Assembly: GCA_017543335.1 (NCBI GenBank)
Contig: JAFYGE010000003.1
Span: 1-64,000, forward strand
Direction: 5' to 3'
DNA: 64,000 nt
Origin: Ruminococcus sp.
GTDB lineage: Bacteria > Bacillota > Clostridia > Oscillospirales > Ruminococcaceae
Positions 39,214-47,738 of this stretch are shown one piece after another (position 1 is the first letter of the stretch; every line of letters starts with the position of its first letter). Position numbers and translations under genes: made by a program. Under the pieces are notes generated by a model. It saw nothing but the letters and a program-made list of their open reading frames with translations, was not told where the DNA came from and ran no database searches.

Positions 39214-40764
39214 TCAGGCGTGTCTTCTTTTGAGCCATACAGCTATGCCGACAATGGCAACAACAAGTGGGAATATAACGATCAGAGCGATCGTACTTTC
39301 AGCTTTTTCTCTGCTCGGGAATTTCATATAGTCATATGAATTGAGCTTGCTTCCAACTCCGAGGGAGTCGTCAGCGTCATAAAGCCAAGTGTTGGTCCAG
39401 AGAACAAGGTTCTGAGTTCCGCTTGTTGTAGGACACATTTCTTCTGTGTCAACTATATCGTTTGAACCGAAAACGATTATTTTACTGCCGTTGAGCTTGT
39501 TGTAGCTGTAGTAAGCGTAGTTTAATTCTACATTGCTGAGGTTTTCTTCAGCATCCTTAGCGGTATCAGCGTCACCGCCCATTGCTTCGCTCTTAGTTGT
39601 GTAAGTCTCATTAGTCAGATTTTTGTGGTCAGGTGAGTTTGCTATCATAGGTGAAACTTCAACGCTGCCTGCGTTTGCAAATGAATCCTCAGGGATCTCA
39701 GTAAAGCTTCTTGTATTTGAGATACCCGGATTATAAGCACCATTATCTATGAGCATTATCATCTCGGAAGTAAGGTCTTCTGTGAAAGCTTCATTCTGAG
39801 AGTTGTCGATGAAATCAACACGCATGAAGCTTGGGTCCTGCTGATTTTCTCTGTTATAGAACTGGTTGCTCGGATTTGTTTCTGTAACTTTGTTATAGTC
39901 CATGAGGATACCGTACTTTTTCAGCAGGTTCTCGATATTGAGGAAGCGTCCCTCAGTATCGCTTGGTCCGAGGAGGAATGACATTTTACCGCCGTTTTCG
40001 AGGTATTCATCAAGAAGAAGGAACTCGTCAGCTGAAAGGTCTTTTGAAGGACCTGCAAGGTAGATGATAGCAGCGTTATCCGGTATTGCATTTCCTTTTG
40101 AAAGGTCAAGCTCTTTTACATCATAGTTCTTTGCAAAGAGCATCTGAGCGAACTTGCCGTATCCTGTAAGCTCAGCGTATCCGCTGTCGGGATCGTTAGG
40201 AGTTGTGTATATTGACTTTTCTCCGTGACCTGTAAGGAAGTATATTGTTGGGAGAGAGCCCTTTGTTACAGTATTGATAGCACCGGAGATAAGCTCCTCA
40301 CCGTCGTAGTGCATTACGCCGTCTATCTTCTGGAATATTCTGTCGTGCTCAACTTTTTTAACGACATCGCCGCATTTTACGAAAACGTCTGCTTCTGATG
40401 CACCGAGGATACCTGTAGGGTCGAGAGTTTTTATATCGTCAACGTCTTTATCAGGATCTATGCAGTGAAGAGTTATATTGTCTCTTGCATCGAGCTGTGT
40501 AAGAGTGTGATAGAGTGAGAGATACTCAGGAGCGTCCTGAAGGTATCTGAGTTCAGAGAGATAGTAGACATCAATGTCCTTATCGTCAACGCTGTCGAGC
40601 AGCTGAACTGTTTTATCGTTAAGTGTATATCTTCCGGTCGGAGTCATATCGAATACCTTATCATAGTAGCTTACGATGAGGTTGATAGGAACGAAGATCA
40701 GAAGCACCAGTACTGCGAGTACAATGGCAAACGGACCGGAAAGGTTGAATTTCTTTTTCTGCAT
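39214..40764 (-). CDS. GldG-like ABC-associated membrane protein
   Basis: The 516-residue protein has hydrophobic helices at both ends (about 12-32 and 490-510) and a large external region with 'TPTGRYTLNDKTVQLLDSVDDKDIDVYYLSE' and 'IYFLTGHGEKSI', hallmarks of the GldG/'uncharacterized transport' family. It lies six bases after the permease gene and belongs to an ABC exporter resembling GldA-GldF-GldG. In Firmicutes such systems have no role in gliding; export of, or protection from, an unknown compound is possible. Confidence 0.87.
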   Translation of the reverse strand: MQKKKFNLSGPFAIVLAVLVLLIFVPINLIVSYYDKVFDMTPTGRYTLNDKTVQLLDSVDDKDIDVYYLSELRYLQDAPEYLSLYHTLTQLDARDNITLHCIDPDKDVDDIKTLDPTGILGASEADVFVKCGDVVKKVEHDRIFQKIDGVMHYDGEELISGAINTVTKGSLPTIYFLTGHGEKSIYTTPNDPDSGYAELTGYGKFAQMLFAKNYDVKELDLSKGNAIPDNAAIIYLAGPSKDLSADEFLLLDEYLENGGKMSFLLGPSDTEGRFLNIENLLKKYGILMDYNKVTETNPSNQFYNRENQQDPSFMRVDFIDNSQNEAFTEDLTSEMIMLIDNGAYNPGISNTRSFTEIPEDSFANAGSVEVSPMIANSPDHKNLTNETYTTKSEAMGGDADTAKDAEENLSNVELNYAYYSYNKLNGSKIIVFGSNDIVDTEEMCPTTSGTQNLVLWTNTWLYDADDSLGVGSKLNSYDYMKFPSREKAESTIALIVIFPLVVAIVGIAVWLKRRHA

Positions 40765-40770
40765 TTCAGA

Positions 40771-41505
40771 TTACCCCCTGTTCCAACGTCTTTTTTCAAT
40801 GGATATGTAAGTCCATGCGATGAAGACGATGATAGCTGATGCGAAGAATACGAGATCGGAAAGGCGGATAAATCCCTGTGAGAAATAAGCGAAGCGGGGC
40901 TGTGCAGCGAATGCATTCAGACCGGACTGAAGCTTAGGATACTGGGAAATGAAAGCAGTTCCGGAGAAGTCATCAATGAAGAGATCAGCGAACATTACGA
41001 TCTCACCGATGATAGCAGCGGTTATCGGACTCTCAGTGAGAGAAGAGATAAGCATACCGAGTGCAATGAACATCGCACCCCATGCGAAAAATCCGATATA
41101 CGCACATATGAGCTGGCTTACAACAACTTTTCCGTTCATTTCGGTAACGATCGGGAAGAATACTGAGCCGAGCATCATAAAGAGGAAAACAGTTATATTT
41201 GCAAGGTATTTGCCTATAACGATCTTTCCGACGCTGAGCGGAGAGCTCATGAGAAGAACTTCTGTACCGAGCTTCCTTTCGTCCGCAAAAGACCTCATAG
41301 TGATTATAGGTATGAGGAAGATGAAGAAGAACAGGAGATCATAGAATATCTCGGTGAATGAGAACATAAGACGGTTTGAAGTCTCAAGTTTAGCGATAGA
41401 AGTCGCAAACATATAAGTGAACAGGAGCATAAAGAGTGATGCGAGTGCATAAGCAAACGGGGTATAGAAGAAGGACTGAAGCTCCTTTTTGAAAATAGAA
41501 AACAT
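40771..41505 (-). CDS. ABC-2 type permease, GldF-like
   Basis: This encodes 244 residues from ATG 41505, which follows AGGAGGA and gives 'MFSIFKKELQSFFYTPFAY'; upstream in-frame codons lie within the ATPase gene. Six hydrophobic helices. The start 'KELxxYFxTPxAY' and 'SFADERKLGTEVLLMSSPLS' are typical of the GldF/NosY-like permeases. It works with the ATPase encoded one base upstream and the GldG-like protein downstream. Confidence 0.9.
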   Translation of the reverse strand: MFSIFKKELQSFFYTPFAYALASLFMLLFTYMFATSIAKLETSNRLMFSFTEIFYDLLFFFIFLIPIITMRSFADERKLGTEVLLMSSPLSVGKIVIGKYLANITVFLFMMLGSVFFPIVTEMNGKVVVSQLICAYIGFFAWGAMFIALGMLISSLTESPITAAIIGEIVMFADLFIDDFSGTAFISQYPKLQSGLNAFAAQPRFAYFSQGFIRLSDLVFFASAIIVFIAWTYISIEKRRWNRG

Positions 41506-41506
41506 T

Positions 41507-42532
41507 TTAATCTTCCTCCTTTGTATCTGTTTCGTCAGTGTCGGTTGTTTCAGGCACGATCTCGTCGAGCAGATCGGCAAGACTTTCCTTTTGTACCGGA
41601 CGATTTATGAGGTCGATAAAGACATTTTCAAGATTTGGCTTATCTGTATAAACTTCGACGATACGTATCTGATTCTGGAGGAGGTCAGCCATAAGCTTGT
41701 CCTGAATTTCTTCGGCATCGCCTTCAAGCTGAACGGTGAAAGCGTATATGTCGTTGCCCTCGTTATCGATCGAAAGAAGTTCCTTGACACCATCGGTCAT
41801 TTCGATTATAGAAGCGGCTTTGCTCTTGGAGCCCTTTACTTTAATGTGGAGCGAGAGTGAAGAGCTGAATGTACTTTCGAGGTTCTCAATAGTATCGATC
41901 GCACGTATATCGCCTTTGTTGATGATAACTACTCTGTCACAGACCTCACTTACTTCGCTAAGGATATGTGAGCTGAAAATAACGATATGGTCTTTTTTCA
42001 GTTCTTTGATGAGCTTTCTTACTTCGATGACCTGATTAGGGTCAAGACCAACAGTAGGCTCATCAAGAATTATGAACTTAGGGTCACCGAGCAGTGCCTG
42101 AGCGAAACCTACACGCTGTTTGTAACCTTTTGAAAGGTTGCGTATGAGTTTTCCCTTAACGTCCTCTATCTTCAGAAGGGCGAGAACTCTTTTTATCTCG
42201 TCTTTTCTTTTAGACAGCGGAACCTGTTTGATACCGGCACAGAACGAAAGGTACTCTGTAACTTTCATATCCGGATAGACCGGAGGTATCTCCGGAAGAT
42301 AGCCGATATTTTTCTTTGCTTTGATCGGATCTTTGGAAATATCGCTTCCGAAGATCGTTACCTTGCCGGAAGTCATAGGCAGGTAACCGGCGATCATGTT
42401 CATGGTCGTGGACTTTCCGGCACCGTTAGGTCCGAGAAATCCGAGGATCTCATTGTCATTGATTGTAAAGCTTATATTATTTACGGCTTTGTTGTTACCG
42501 TAATATTTAGTCAGATTTTCAATGGTAATCAT
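41507..42532 (-). CDS. ABC transporter ATP-binding protein, GldA-like
   Basis: The 341-residue protein has Walker A 'GFLGPNGAGKSTTM', Q-loop, signature 'LSKGYKQRVGFAQALL' and Walker B 'FIILDEPTVGLDP', with H-loop 'FSSHILSEV'. About 100 extra C-terminal residues include an acidic tail 'PETTDTDETDTKEED'. First gene of the minus-strand exporter operon; its start codon faces the GH48 upstream region across 566 bases. Confidence 0.94.
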   Translation of the reverse strand: MITIENLTKYYGNNKAVNNISFTINDNEILGFLGPNGAGKSTTMNMIAGYLPMTSGKVTIFGSDISKDPIKAKKNIGYLPEIPPVYPDMKVTEYLSFCAGIKQVPLSKRKDEIKRVLALLKIEDVKGKLIRNLSKGYKQRVGFAQALLGDPKFIILDEPTVGLDPNQVIEVRKLIKELKKDHIVIFSSHILSEVSEVCDRVVIINKGDIRAIDTIENLESTFSSSLSLHIKVKGSKSKAASIIEMTDGVKELLSIDNEGNDIYAFTVQLEGDAEEIQDKLMADLLQNQIRIVEVYTDKPNLENVFIDLINRPVQKESLADLLDEIVPETTDTDETDTKEED

Positions 42533-42650
42533 GAGGATCTCCTTTCGTAAAAGATATAATTATAAATGTATGTCAAGATAAAATATAGTCGATATAGCAT
42601 ACTGTTTTATTATCTCAGAATTTTATTAACTCAAAATTAACAAACTGTGA

Positions 42651-42836
42651 ACAAAATATTAATTAACAGTTAGCTTATGCTTCCAAGCAGCCGATCTGAT
42701 AATAACATCCTGCTAAATGTTATAGCGTATATGTGTGAAATTTGTGAAAAATTATTGTAAAGAAGATGAATCTTGGAAAATTAAATTAAAAAAATAGGCG
42801 AGTTTACAAACTGTTTACAGTTAATATTTTGTTAAC
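42651..42836. repeat. Distant inverted repeat in the GH48 upstream region
   Basis: ACAAAATATTAATTAACAG (42651-42669) and, inverted, CTGTTTACAGTTAATATTTT followed by GTTAA (about 42811-42835) are near-complementary arms about 140 bases apart. The 566-base gap 42533-43098 is very AT-rich, with many A/T runs, and holds this pair, the GH48 promoter and its leader. No gene is seen. Confidence 0.5.
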
Positions 42837-42931
42837 TTTTTGGCAATGGACAAAGTATACAAAAAAGCTTGCTGCTATGTGTGCATTGCACCAAAATCAT
42901 CTTTCAGTCCCCGATAAAACTGCATAAACTG

Positions 42932-42960
42932 TTGACAGGGATTAAAATGTGGAATATAAT
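42932..42960 (+). promoter_or_regulatory. Strong promoter of the GH48 gene
   Basis: Perfect TTGACA (42932-42937) and TATAAT (42955-42960) with a 17-base spacer. The leader of about 130 bases contains two hairpins (GTGTG..CACAC at about 42986-43012 and ATGGAGGCATTCCAT near 43017-43031) before the AGAGGGG ribosome binding site at 43083-43089. Confidence 0.85.
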
Positions 42961-43098
42961 AATTTTGAAAATAGTTTGAGAATTGTGTGTTCGCTTCGTG
43001 ATGCGTCACACAGCGTATGGAGGCATTCCATATATCAATCATTTTCAAACCGCTTTTTATTAATTAAAACCAAATTTATATGAGAGGGGTAAAAACTA

Positions 43099-45612
43099 AT
43101 GATAAGCAAAAAGAACAAGGCTCTCGTTGCTGGCGTACTCGCTGCAGCTTCTGCTGTATCTGCTGTTCTTCCTGTAATGGGTTCAGCTGCTGAGAATACT
43201 TATGCAACAGAGAACAAGGCTAACGAATCATATGCTTCGATGTTCGCATCACTCTATGATGACGTTATCACAAACGGCCAGACAAACGGCTACCTCAGTA
43301 AAAACACAAACGGAAGTTCATTCGGTATTCCTTACCATTCAGTAGAGACACTTTGTATCGAGGCTCCTGACTACGGTCACGAGACAACATCAGAGGCTAT
43401 GTCCTACATCGTATGGGTTGCTGCTATGCACGATGCTCTCGTTGCTAACAACAAGATCAGCGGTTCAAGCGACATCCAGAAGGCTTGGAAAACTCTTGAA
43501 GCTATCATCCCAGGTTGGTCTGAGGCTTCAGGCAGAAACAATGATGTTCTTTACGAGACATTCTGGACACAGAACCAGATCCAGTCTGACGTAGCTCGAG
43601 AGCTCGATACTCCACAGGAGTACCCAACAAAGGCTACTGGTGCTAAGACAACTAACCCGCTCTGGAGCACATTCAAGACTGCTTACGGCGGAGATAAGGG
43701 TTATTACCTCATGCACTGGCTCGCTGACGTTGATGACTGGTATGGCTTCAGCGGCGGCAACGGCAAGTTCACATTCATAAATACATTCCAGAGAGGCGAG
43801 CAGGAGTCTTGTTTCGAGACTGTTCCACATCCTTGTCTTGAGGAACTTCAGTATGGTAATAAAGACGGTATCAAGGGTATCTTCAATGGTCCAAACGTAG
43901 CTGCTCAGTACGCATTCACAAATGCTCCTGACGCTGAGGATCGTGCTATCCAGGCTATCTTCTTCGGCAATCACTGGGGCGTAAATGCTGGCGAAGTTTC
44001 AGCTCTCGCTGGTAAGATGGGTGACCAGTGCCGTAACGATATGTTTGATAAGTACTATCTTGAGATCGGCTGCCAGAATATCGATTCTACACCAAGCAGT
44101 GCTAAGAGCCAGCACTACCTCATGGGTTGGTATACATCATGGGGCGGAGCTCTCGGTAAGAGCAAGTCTGACTACACATGGGCTTGGCAGATCGGATGCT
44201 CACATTCACACCAGTTCTATCAGAACCCACTCGCTGCTTATGCTCTCCTCACAGATACAAATATGCAGCAGGGTATTGCTGATAAGTCCGGCGATAAGAA
44301 GGACTACGAAGAGTCACTCAAGAGACAGATCGAAATGTACCTCTGGCTCCAGTCTCGTGAAGGTCCATTCGCTGGTGGTTGTACAAACTCCTTCAGAGGA
44401 CGTTATGAGAAGTATCCAAGCGGATACCCAACATTCTATGACATGGTTTACACTCCACACCCTGTATATGCTGACCCAGGTTCTAACCACTGGATCGGTA
44501 ACCAGGTATGGTCAACTCAGCGTCTTGCAGAACTTTACTACTACCTCTGCACAGAGGGCGACAATAGCGGCGTAAAGGTTTGCAACGGCACAATGACTCT
44601 CAAGGAAGCTCTTGAAGCTGTTCTTGAAAGATGGATCGATTGGTTCGAGAAGAATACTCTTATCGATGCTACAGATCCAGACGGCAACTACTGGGATTAC
44701 GCTATTCCTTCAACTCTTGACTGGGGTAACAGTGATACAGATTATAGTGTTGCTCCTGATACATGGAATGGTAAGTATGATCCTGATGGCAACCAGAAGC
44801 TCCACTGTGAAATCAAGGGCTATGGTAAGGGCGACGTAGGATGCGTATCTTCACTCTGTAATACACTCATCTACTATGCTAAGGCTAAGGGTGTTGCTGC
44901 ATCTGAGGCTCAGGAGTCTACTGCTAAGGATGATTCAATAGCAGCTAAGGGCCTCCGTCTTGCTAACAGACTCCTTACAAAGCAGTGGAACGAAGGTCGT
45001 GACGAGATCGGTATCTCCTTCCTCGATCACAACGGAAGCCTCAATCGTGTATTCGAGCAGTGGGTATACATTCCAAAGGATTACACAGGAACAATGCCTG
45101 ATGGTTCTAAGCTCCAGTACAGCGATGAGAACGCACCTCTCGAGAGCAGAACAACATTCGCTTCTATCCGTACAAAGTACCAGAAGGATAAGATGTATCA
45201 GGATCTCGAAAAGGTTTGGAAAGAAAACAACGGTAAGACAGAGAAGTATGAGTACAAGCTCCACAGATTCTGGCACGCTGGTGATGCTCTTATGTCTTAC
45301 GGTGGTATGGCACTTCTCTACCCAGAGGTTGAGCCATTTAAAGATGATATACCGCCACATACAGATGGTATCTGGGGCGACGCAAATATGAGCGGCGAAG
45401 TTAAGATGAACGACGCAGTTCTTATCATGCAGTCTGTTTCTAACTCTGATGAGTACGGTATCGGCGGTACTGACAAGAACGCTCTTACTTCTGACGGTGC
45501 ATACTGGGGCGATGTTTACCAGCACAATGGCGGTGACATCACTAACATGGATGCAGTTCAGATCCAGAAGTTCCTCATCCACACTATTGCTTCTCTCGAT
45601 CCTACAAAGTAA
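43099..45612 (+). CDS. cel48A: Secreted GH48 cellobiohydrolase with dockerin
   Basis: The protein has 837 residues. Signal peptide 1 to about 31. A single GH48 catalytic domain occupies about 40-740; 'EAPDYGHETTSEAMSY' contains the catalytic acid, Glu95. Other family blocks are 'DVDDWYGFSGGNG', 'FQRGEQESCFETVPHP' and 'GPFAGGCTNSFRGRY'. Family 48 enzymes are the main processive exoglucanases of cellulosomes. The C-terminal dockerin (about 758-835) has 'GDANMSGEVKMNDAVLIMQ' and 'NGGDITNMDAVQIQKFLI', the same type as GH44. Codon use is strongly biased toward a set typical of highly expressed genes, in line with its promoter. The symbol follows R. flavefaciens naming. Confidence 0.97.
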   Translation: MISKKNKALVAGVLAAASAVSAVLPVMGSAAENTYATENKANESYASMFASLYDDVITNGQTNGYLSKNTNGSSFGIPYHSVETLCIEAPDYGHETTSEAMSYIVWVAAMHDALVANNKISGSSDIQKAWKTLEAIIPGWSEASGRNNDVLYETFWTQNQIQSDVARELDTPQEYPTKATGAKTTNPLWSTFKTAYGGDKGYYLMHWLADVDDWYGFSGGNGKFTFINTFQRGEQESCFETVPHPCLEELQYGNKDGIKGIFNGPNVAAQYAFTNAPDAEDRAIQAIFFGNHWGVNAGEVSALAGKMGDQCRNDMFDKYYLEIGCQNIDSTPSSAKSQHYLMGWYTSWGGALGKSKSDYTWAWQIGCSHSHQFYQNPLAAYALLTDTNMQQGIADKSGDKKDYEESLKRQIEMYLWLQSREGPFAGGCTNSFRGRYEKYPSGYPTFYDMVYTPHPVYADPGSNHWIGNQVWSTQRLAELYYYLCTEGDNSGVKVCNGTMTLKEALEAVLERWIDWFEKNTLIDATDPDGNYWDYAIPSTLDWGNSDTDYSVAPDTWNGKYDPDGNQKLHCEIKGYGKGDVGCVSSLCNTLIYYAKAKGVAASEAQESTAKDDSIAAKGLRLANRLLTKQWNEGRDEIGISFLDHNGSLNRVFEQWVYIPKDYTGTMPDGSKLQYSDENAPLESRTTFASIRTKYQKDKMYQDLEKVWKENNGKTEKYEYKLHRFWHAGDALMSYGGMALLYPEVEPFKDDIPPHTDGIWGDANMSGEVKMNDAVLIMQSVSNSDEYGIGGTDKNALTSDGAYWGDVYQHNGGDITNMDAVQIQKFLIHTIASLDPTK

Positions 45613-45645
45613 TAGATTTTTAAATATAAATTTGCTCAGACGGTT

Positions 45646-45672
45646 AAAGGGACGCTTCGGCGTCCCTTTTAG
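45646..45672 (+). terminator. Terminator after GH48
   Basis: AAAGGGACG and CGTCCCTTTT enclose a CTTCGG tetraloop-like loop, with T following. It is an isolated, stable hairpin before the yicC promoter. Confidence 0.88.
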
Positions 45673-45702
45673 TTTTGCCTGTTGATATTTTTGTGAAAAC
45701 CC

Positions 45703-45731
45703 TTGCTTTTTTTGAGCGTTGGTGTTATAAT
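45703..45731 (+). promoter_or_regulatory. Promoter of the yicC-remA-gmk housekeeping cluster
   Basis: TTGCTT (45703-45708) and TATAAT (45726-45731) with a 17-base spacer, 64 bases before the GTG start of yicC. Confidence 0.7.
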
Positions 45732-45795
45732 AAAATAGCATACATATGCGATGAGACGCATTGGGGTGTAAATAATTTAGAAAGCAGGCGATAGG

Positions 45796-46674
45796 GTGCT
45801 CAGAAGCATGACCGGCTATGGCCGTTCCCAGAAAATTCTTAACGGACGTGACATACTTGTCGAAATACGTTCAGTTAATCATAGATACTACGAATATTCG
45901 TCAAGAGTTCCCCGTACATTTAGCTATATCGATGAAAAACTAAAGGGACTACTCAAAACCGGCATTTCGAGGGGTAAAGTCGAGGTTGCTGTTACTATTA
46001 ATAATATAGAAGGCAAAGACAGTGAGATCGCTATAAATAAAGGCGTTGCTGAAGGCTATGTCAACGCTTTGAGAAGTGTCTCTGAAGAACTCGGTCTTGA
46101 AGATGACCTTTCTCTCTCTAAACTCATTAAACTGCCGGATATCTTCAATATCCAGAAAACTCCGGATGATGAGGAACAGGTCTGGAATGACGTTTCGGAG
46201 GTCACTAAAGAGGCTCTTGAAAGATTCGTTGAAATGCGTAAGGTCGAGGGCGAGCGTCTCAGAAATGATGTTATCCAGAAAGCTGATGCTATTCTTGAAA
46301 TGGTCGGACGTGTTGAGGTACTCTCTCCTCAGACCGTTGAAAACTACAGAAACCGCCTCTACAAAAAGCTCAGCGAGATACTCGAAGATAAAAATATCGA
46401 CGAGCAGAGGATCCTTACCGAAGCTGCTGTTTTTTCTGAAAAAATTGCTGTCGACGAGGAGACTGTCCGCCTGAGAAGCCACATCTCTCAGCTCAAAACA
46501 ATGCTCGACGCTGACGAAGCTGTCGGCAGAAAGCTCGATTTCATCGTTCAGGAGATGAACCGTGAAGTAAACACTATCGGCTCAAAGGCTCAGGACCTTA
46601 ACGTTACAAAGATCGTTGTCGATATGAAGGCTGAGATCGAAAAAATCCGTGAGCAGATCCAGAATATCGAGTAA
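45796..46674 (+). CDS. yicC: YicC-family endoribonuclease
   Basis: The 292-residue protein begins 'MLRSMTGYGRSQ', the family's N-terminal signature, and ends 'FIVQEMNREVNTIGSKAQDLNVTKIVVDMKAEIEKIREQIQNIE', also highly conserved. YicC proteins have been linked to RNA cleavage. The start is GTG 45796 with a weak AGGCGATAGG site. It is followed nine bases later by remA, as in Bacillus (yloC-remA-gmk). Confidence 0.93.
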   Translation: MLRSMTGYGRSQKILNGRDILVEIRSVNHRYYEYSSRVPRTFSYIDEKLKGLLKTGISRGKVEVAVTINNIEGKDSEIAINKGVAEGYVNALRSVSEELGLEDDLSLSKLIKLPDIFNIQKTPDDEEQVWNDVSEVTKEALERFVEMRKVEGERLRNDVIQKADAILEMVGRVEVLSPQTVENYRNRLYKKLSEILEDKNIDEQRILTEAAVFSEKIAVDEETVRLRSHISQLKTMLDADEAVGRKLDFIVQEMNREVNTIGSKAQDLNVTKIVVDMKAEIEKIREQIQNIE

Positions 46675-46683
46675 GGTGAAAGT

Positions 46684-46938
46684 ATGCTGATAAATATTGG
46701 CTATGGAAATATGGTGTCTGCCGAAAGAATAGTTAGTATAGTAAGTCCGGAGTCTGCTCCGATAAAACGTCTCGTTCAGGAGGCTCGTGACGACGGCAAA
46801 GCTATCGATGCTACTTACGGCAGAAAGACAAGAGCGGTTATGATAATGGACAGCGGTCACGTTGTTCTTTCGTCGCTCATAACTGAAACTCTTGCCGCAA
46901 GAATTAATGGTTCTGGAGGTCATGACGAAGATGAGTAA
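46684..46938 (+). CDS. remA: RemA/DUF370 DNA-binding regulator
   Basis: The 84-residue protein '[35 protein letters not shown]' is a clear match to RemA, which in Bacillus forms rings that bind DNA and activates matrix and osmoprotection genes. Here it sits, as usual, between yicC and gmk. AGGTGAAAGT is the weak ribosome binding site. Its last codons overlap the gmk start by eight bases. Confidence 0.93.
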   Translation: MLINIGYGNMVSAERIVSIVSPESAPIKRLVQEARDDGKAIDATYGRKTRAVMIMDSGHVVLSSLITETLAARINGSGGHDEDE

Positions 46939-47536
46939 GGGCAGACTTATAGTTTTTTCCGCTCCGTCCGGATGCGGAAAGGGTACTATGCTGGCAGAAA
47001 TATTGAAGAATGATAAGTTCCGTACTTCTGTTTCAGCTACTACACGCTCCCCTCGTGAGGGCGAGATAGACGGCGTTAGCTATCATTTCCTCAGCCGTGA
47101 GGACTTTATGAAGAAAATCGATGAGGACGCTTTCCTCGAACACGCAGAGTACTGCGAAAATTGCTATGGTACTCTTCTTACGGAAGTTGATCCGTACCTC
47201 GAAAAAGGTATAAATGTTATCCTTGAGATCGAAGTTCAGGGAGCTATGGACGTTATGGCGAAAAGACCGGATGCTGTTACTATTTTCGTTCTTCCGCCGT
47301 CACTTAAAGAGCTCCGCAGAAGACTCGAAAAAAGAGGCACTGAGTCTCAGGAAGTAATCGAAAAGAGACTTTCAAAGGCTGCCGGAGAAATATCCTTCGC
47401 AGACAAGTATGATTATATAATCGTAAACGGCCCTCTGGAAGAGGCTGTCAGTGACTTTTTCTCTATAATCCGTGGAGAAGAACTGAAGACCGCTTCTATG
47501 GTTGAAACTATAAATGAGGTGTTACAAAATGCTTAG
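46931..47536 (+). CDS. gmk: Guanylate kinase
   Basis: This encodes 201 residues from ATG 46931, preferred over ATG 46922 because GGAGGT at 46915-46920 then has suitable spacing. P-loop '[17 protein letters not shown]', GMP-binding '[19 protein letters not shown]' and '[10 protein letters not shown]' are intact. Converts GMP to GDP. It overlaps remA and rpoZ by eight bases each, so all three are translationally coupled. Confidence 0.96.
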   Translation: MSKGRLIVFSAPSGCGKGTMLAEILKNDKFRTSVSATTRSPREGEIDGVSYHFLSREDFMKKIDEDAFLEHAEYCENCYGTLLTEVDPYLEKGINVILEIEVQGAMDVMAKRPDAVTIFVLPPSLKELRRRLEKRGTESQEVIEKRLSKAAGEISFADKYDYIIVNGPLEEAVSDFFSIIRGEELKTASMVETINEVLQNA

Positions 47537-47738
47537 ACCCGCAGTAAATCAGATCATTTCAAAAAACGAAAGCTGCTATTCTCTCGTTATCGCTGTTGCT
47601 AAACGTGCAAGAGAGATCTCTGAGGAGCTTTACGAAAAGGGCGAAACTCTCGAAGAGAAGCCTGTAAAGACCGCAGTTGAGGAAATAGCAAGCGGAAAGT
47701 GCAAAATTGTGAGCACTGAAAACGAGCCGACAGAGTAA
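47529..47738 (+). CDS. rpoZ: RNA polymerase omega subunit
   Basis: The 69-residue protein '[30 protein letters not shown]' has the helical core of omega, which helps assemble RNA polymerase around beta-prime. ATG 47529 has GAGGTG upstream, while the frame extends five codons further without a better site. Overlaps gmk by eight bases; its stop TAATG overlaps priA. coaBC, which lies here in Bacillus, is absent. Confidence 0.93.
   Translation: MLRPAVNQIISKNESCYSLVIAVAKRAREISEELYEKGETLEEKPVKTAVEEIASGKCKIVSTENEPTE

Noticed and set aside
44935..45741. Long minus-strand open frame (268 codons) opposite the GH48 gene
   Set aside because: It is a mirror of the strongly biased GH48 codons, crosses the GH48 terminator and has no initiation signals.
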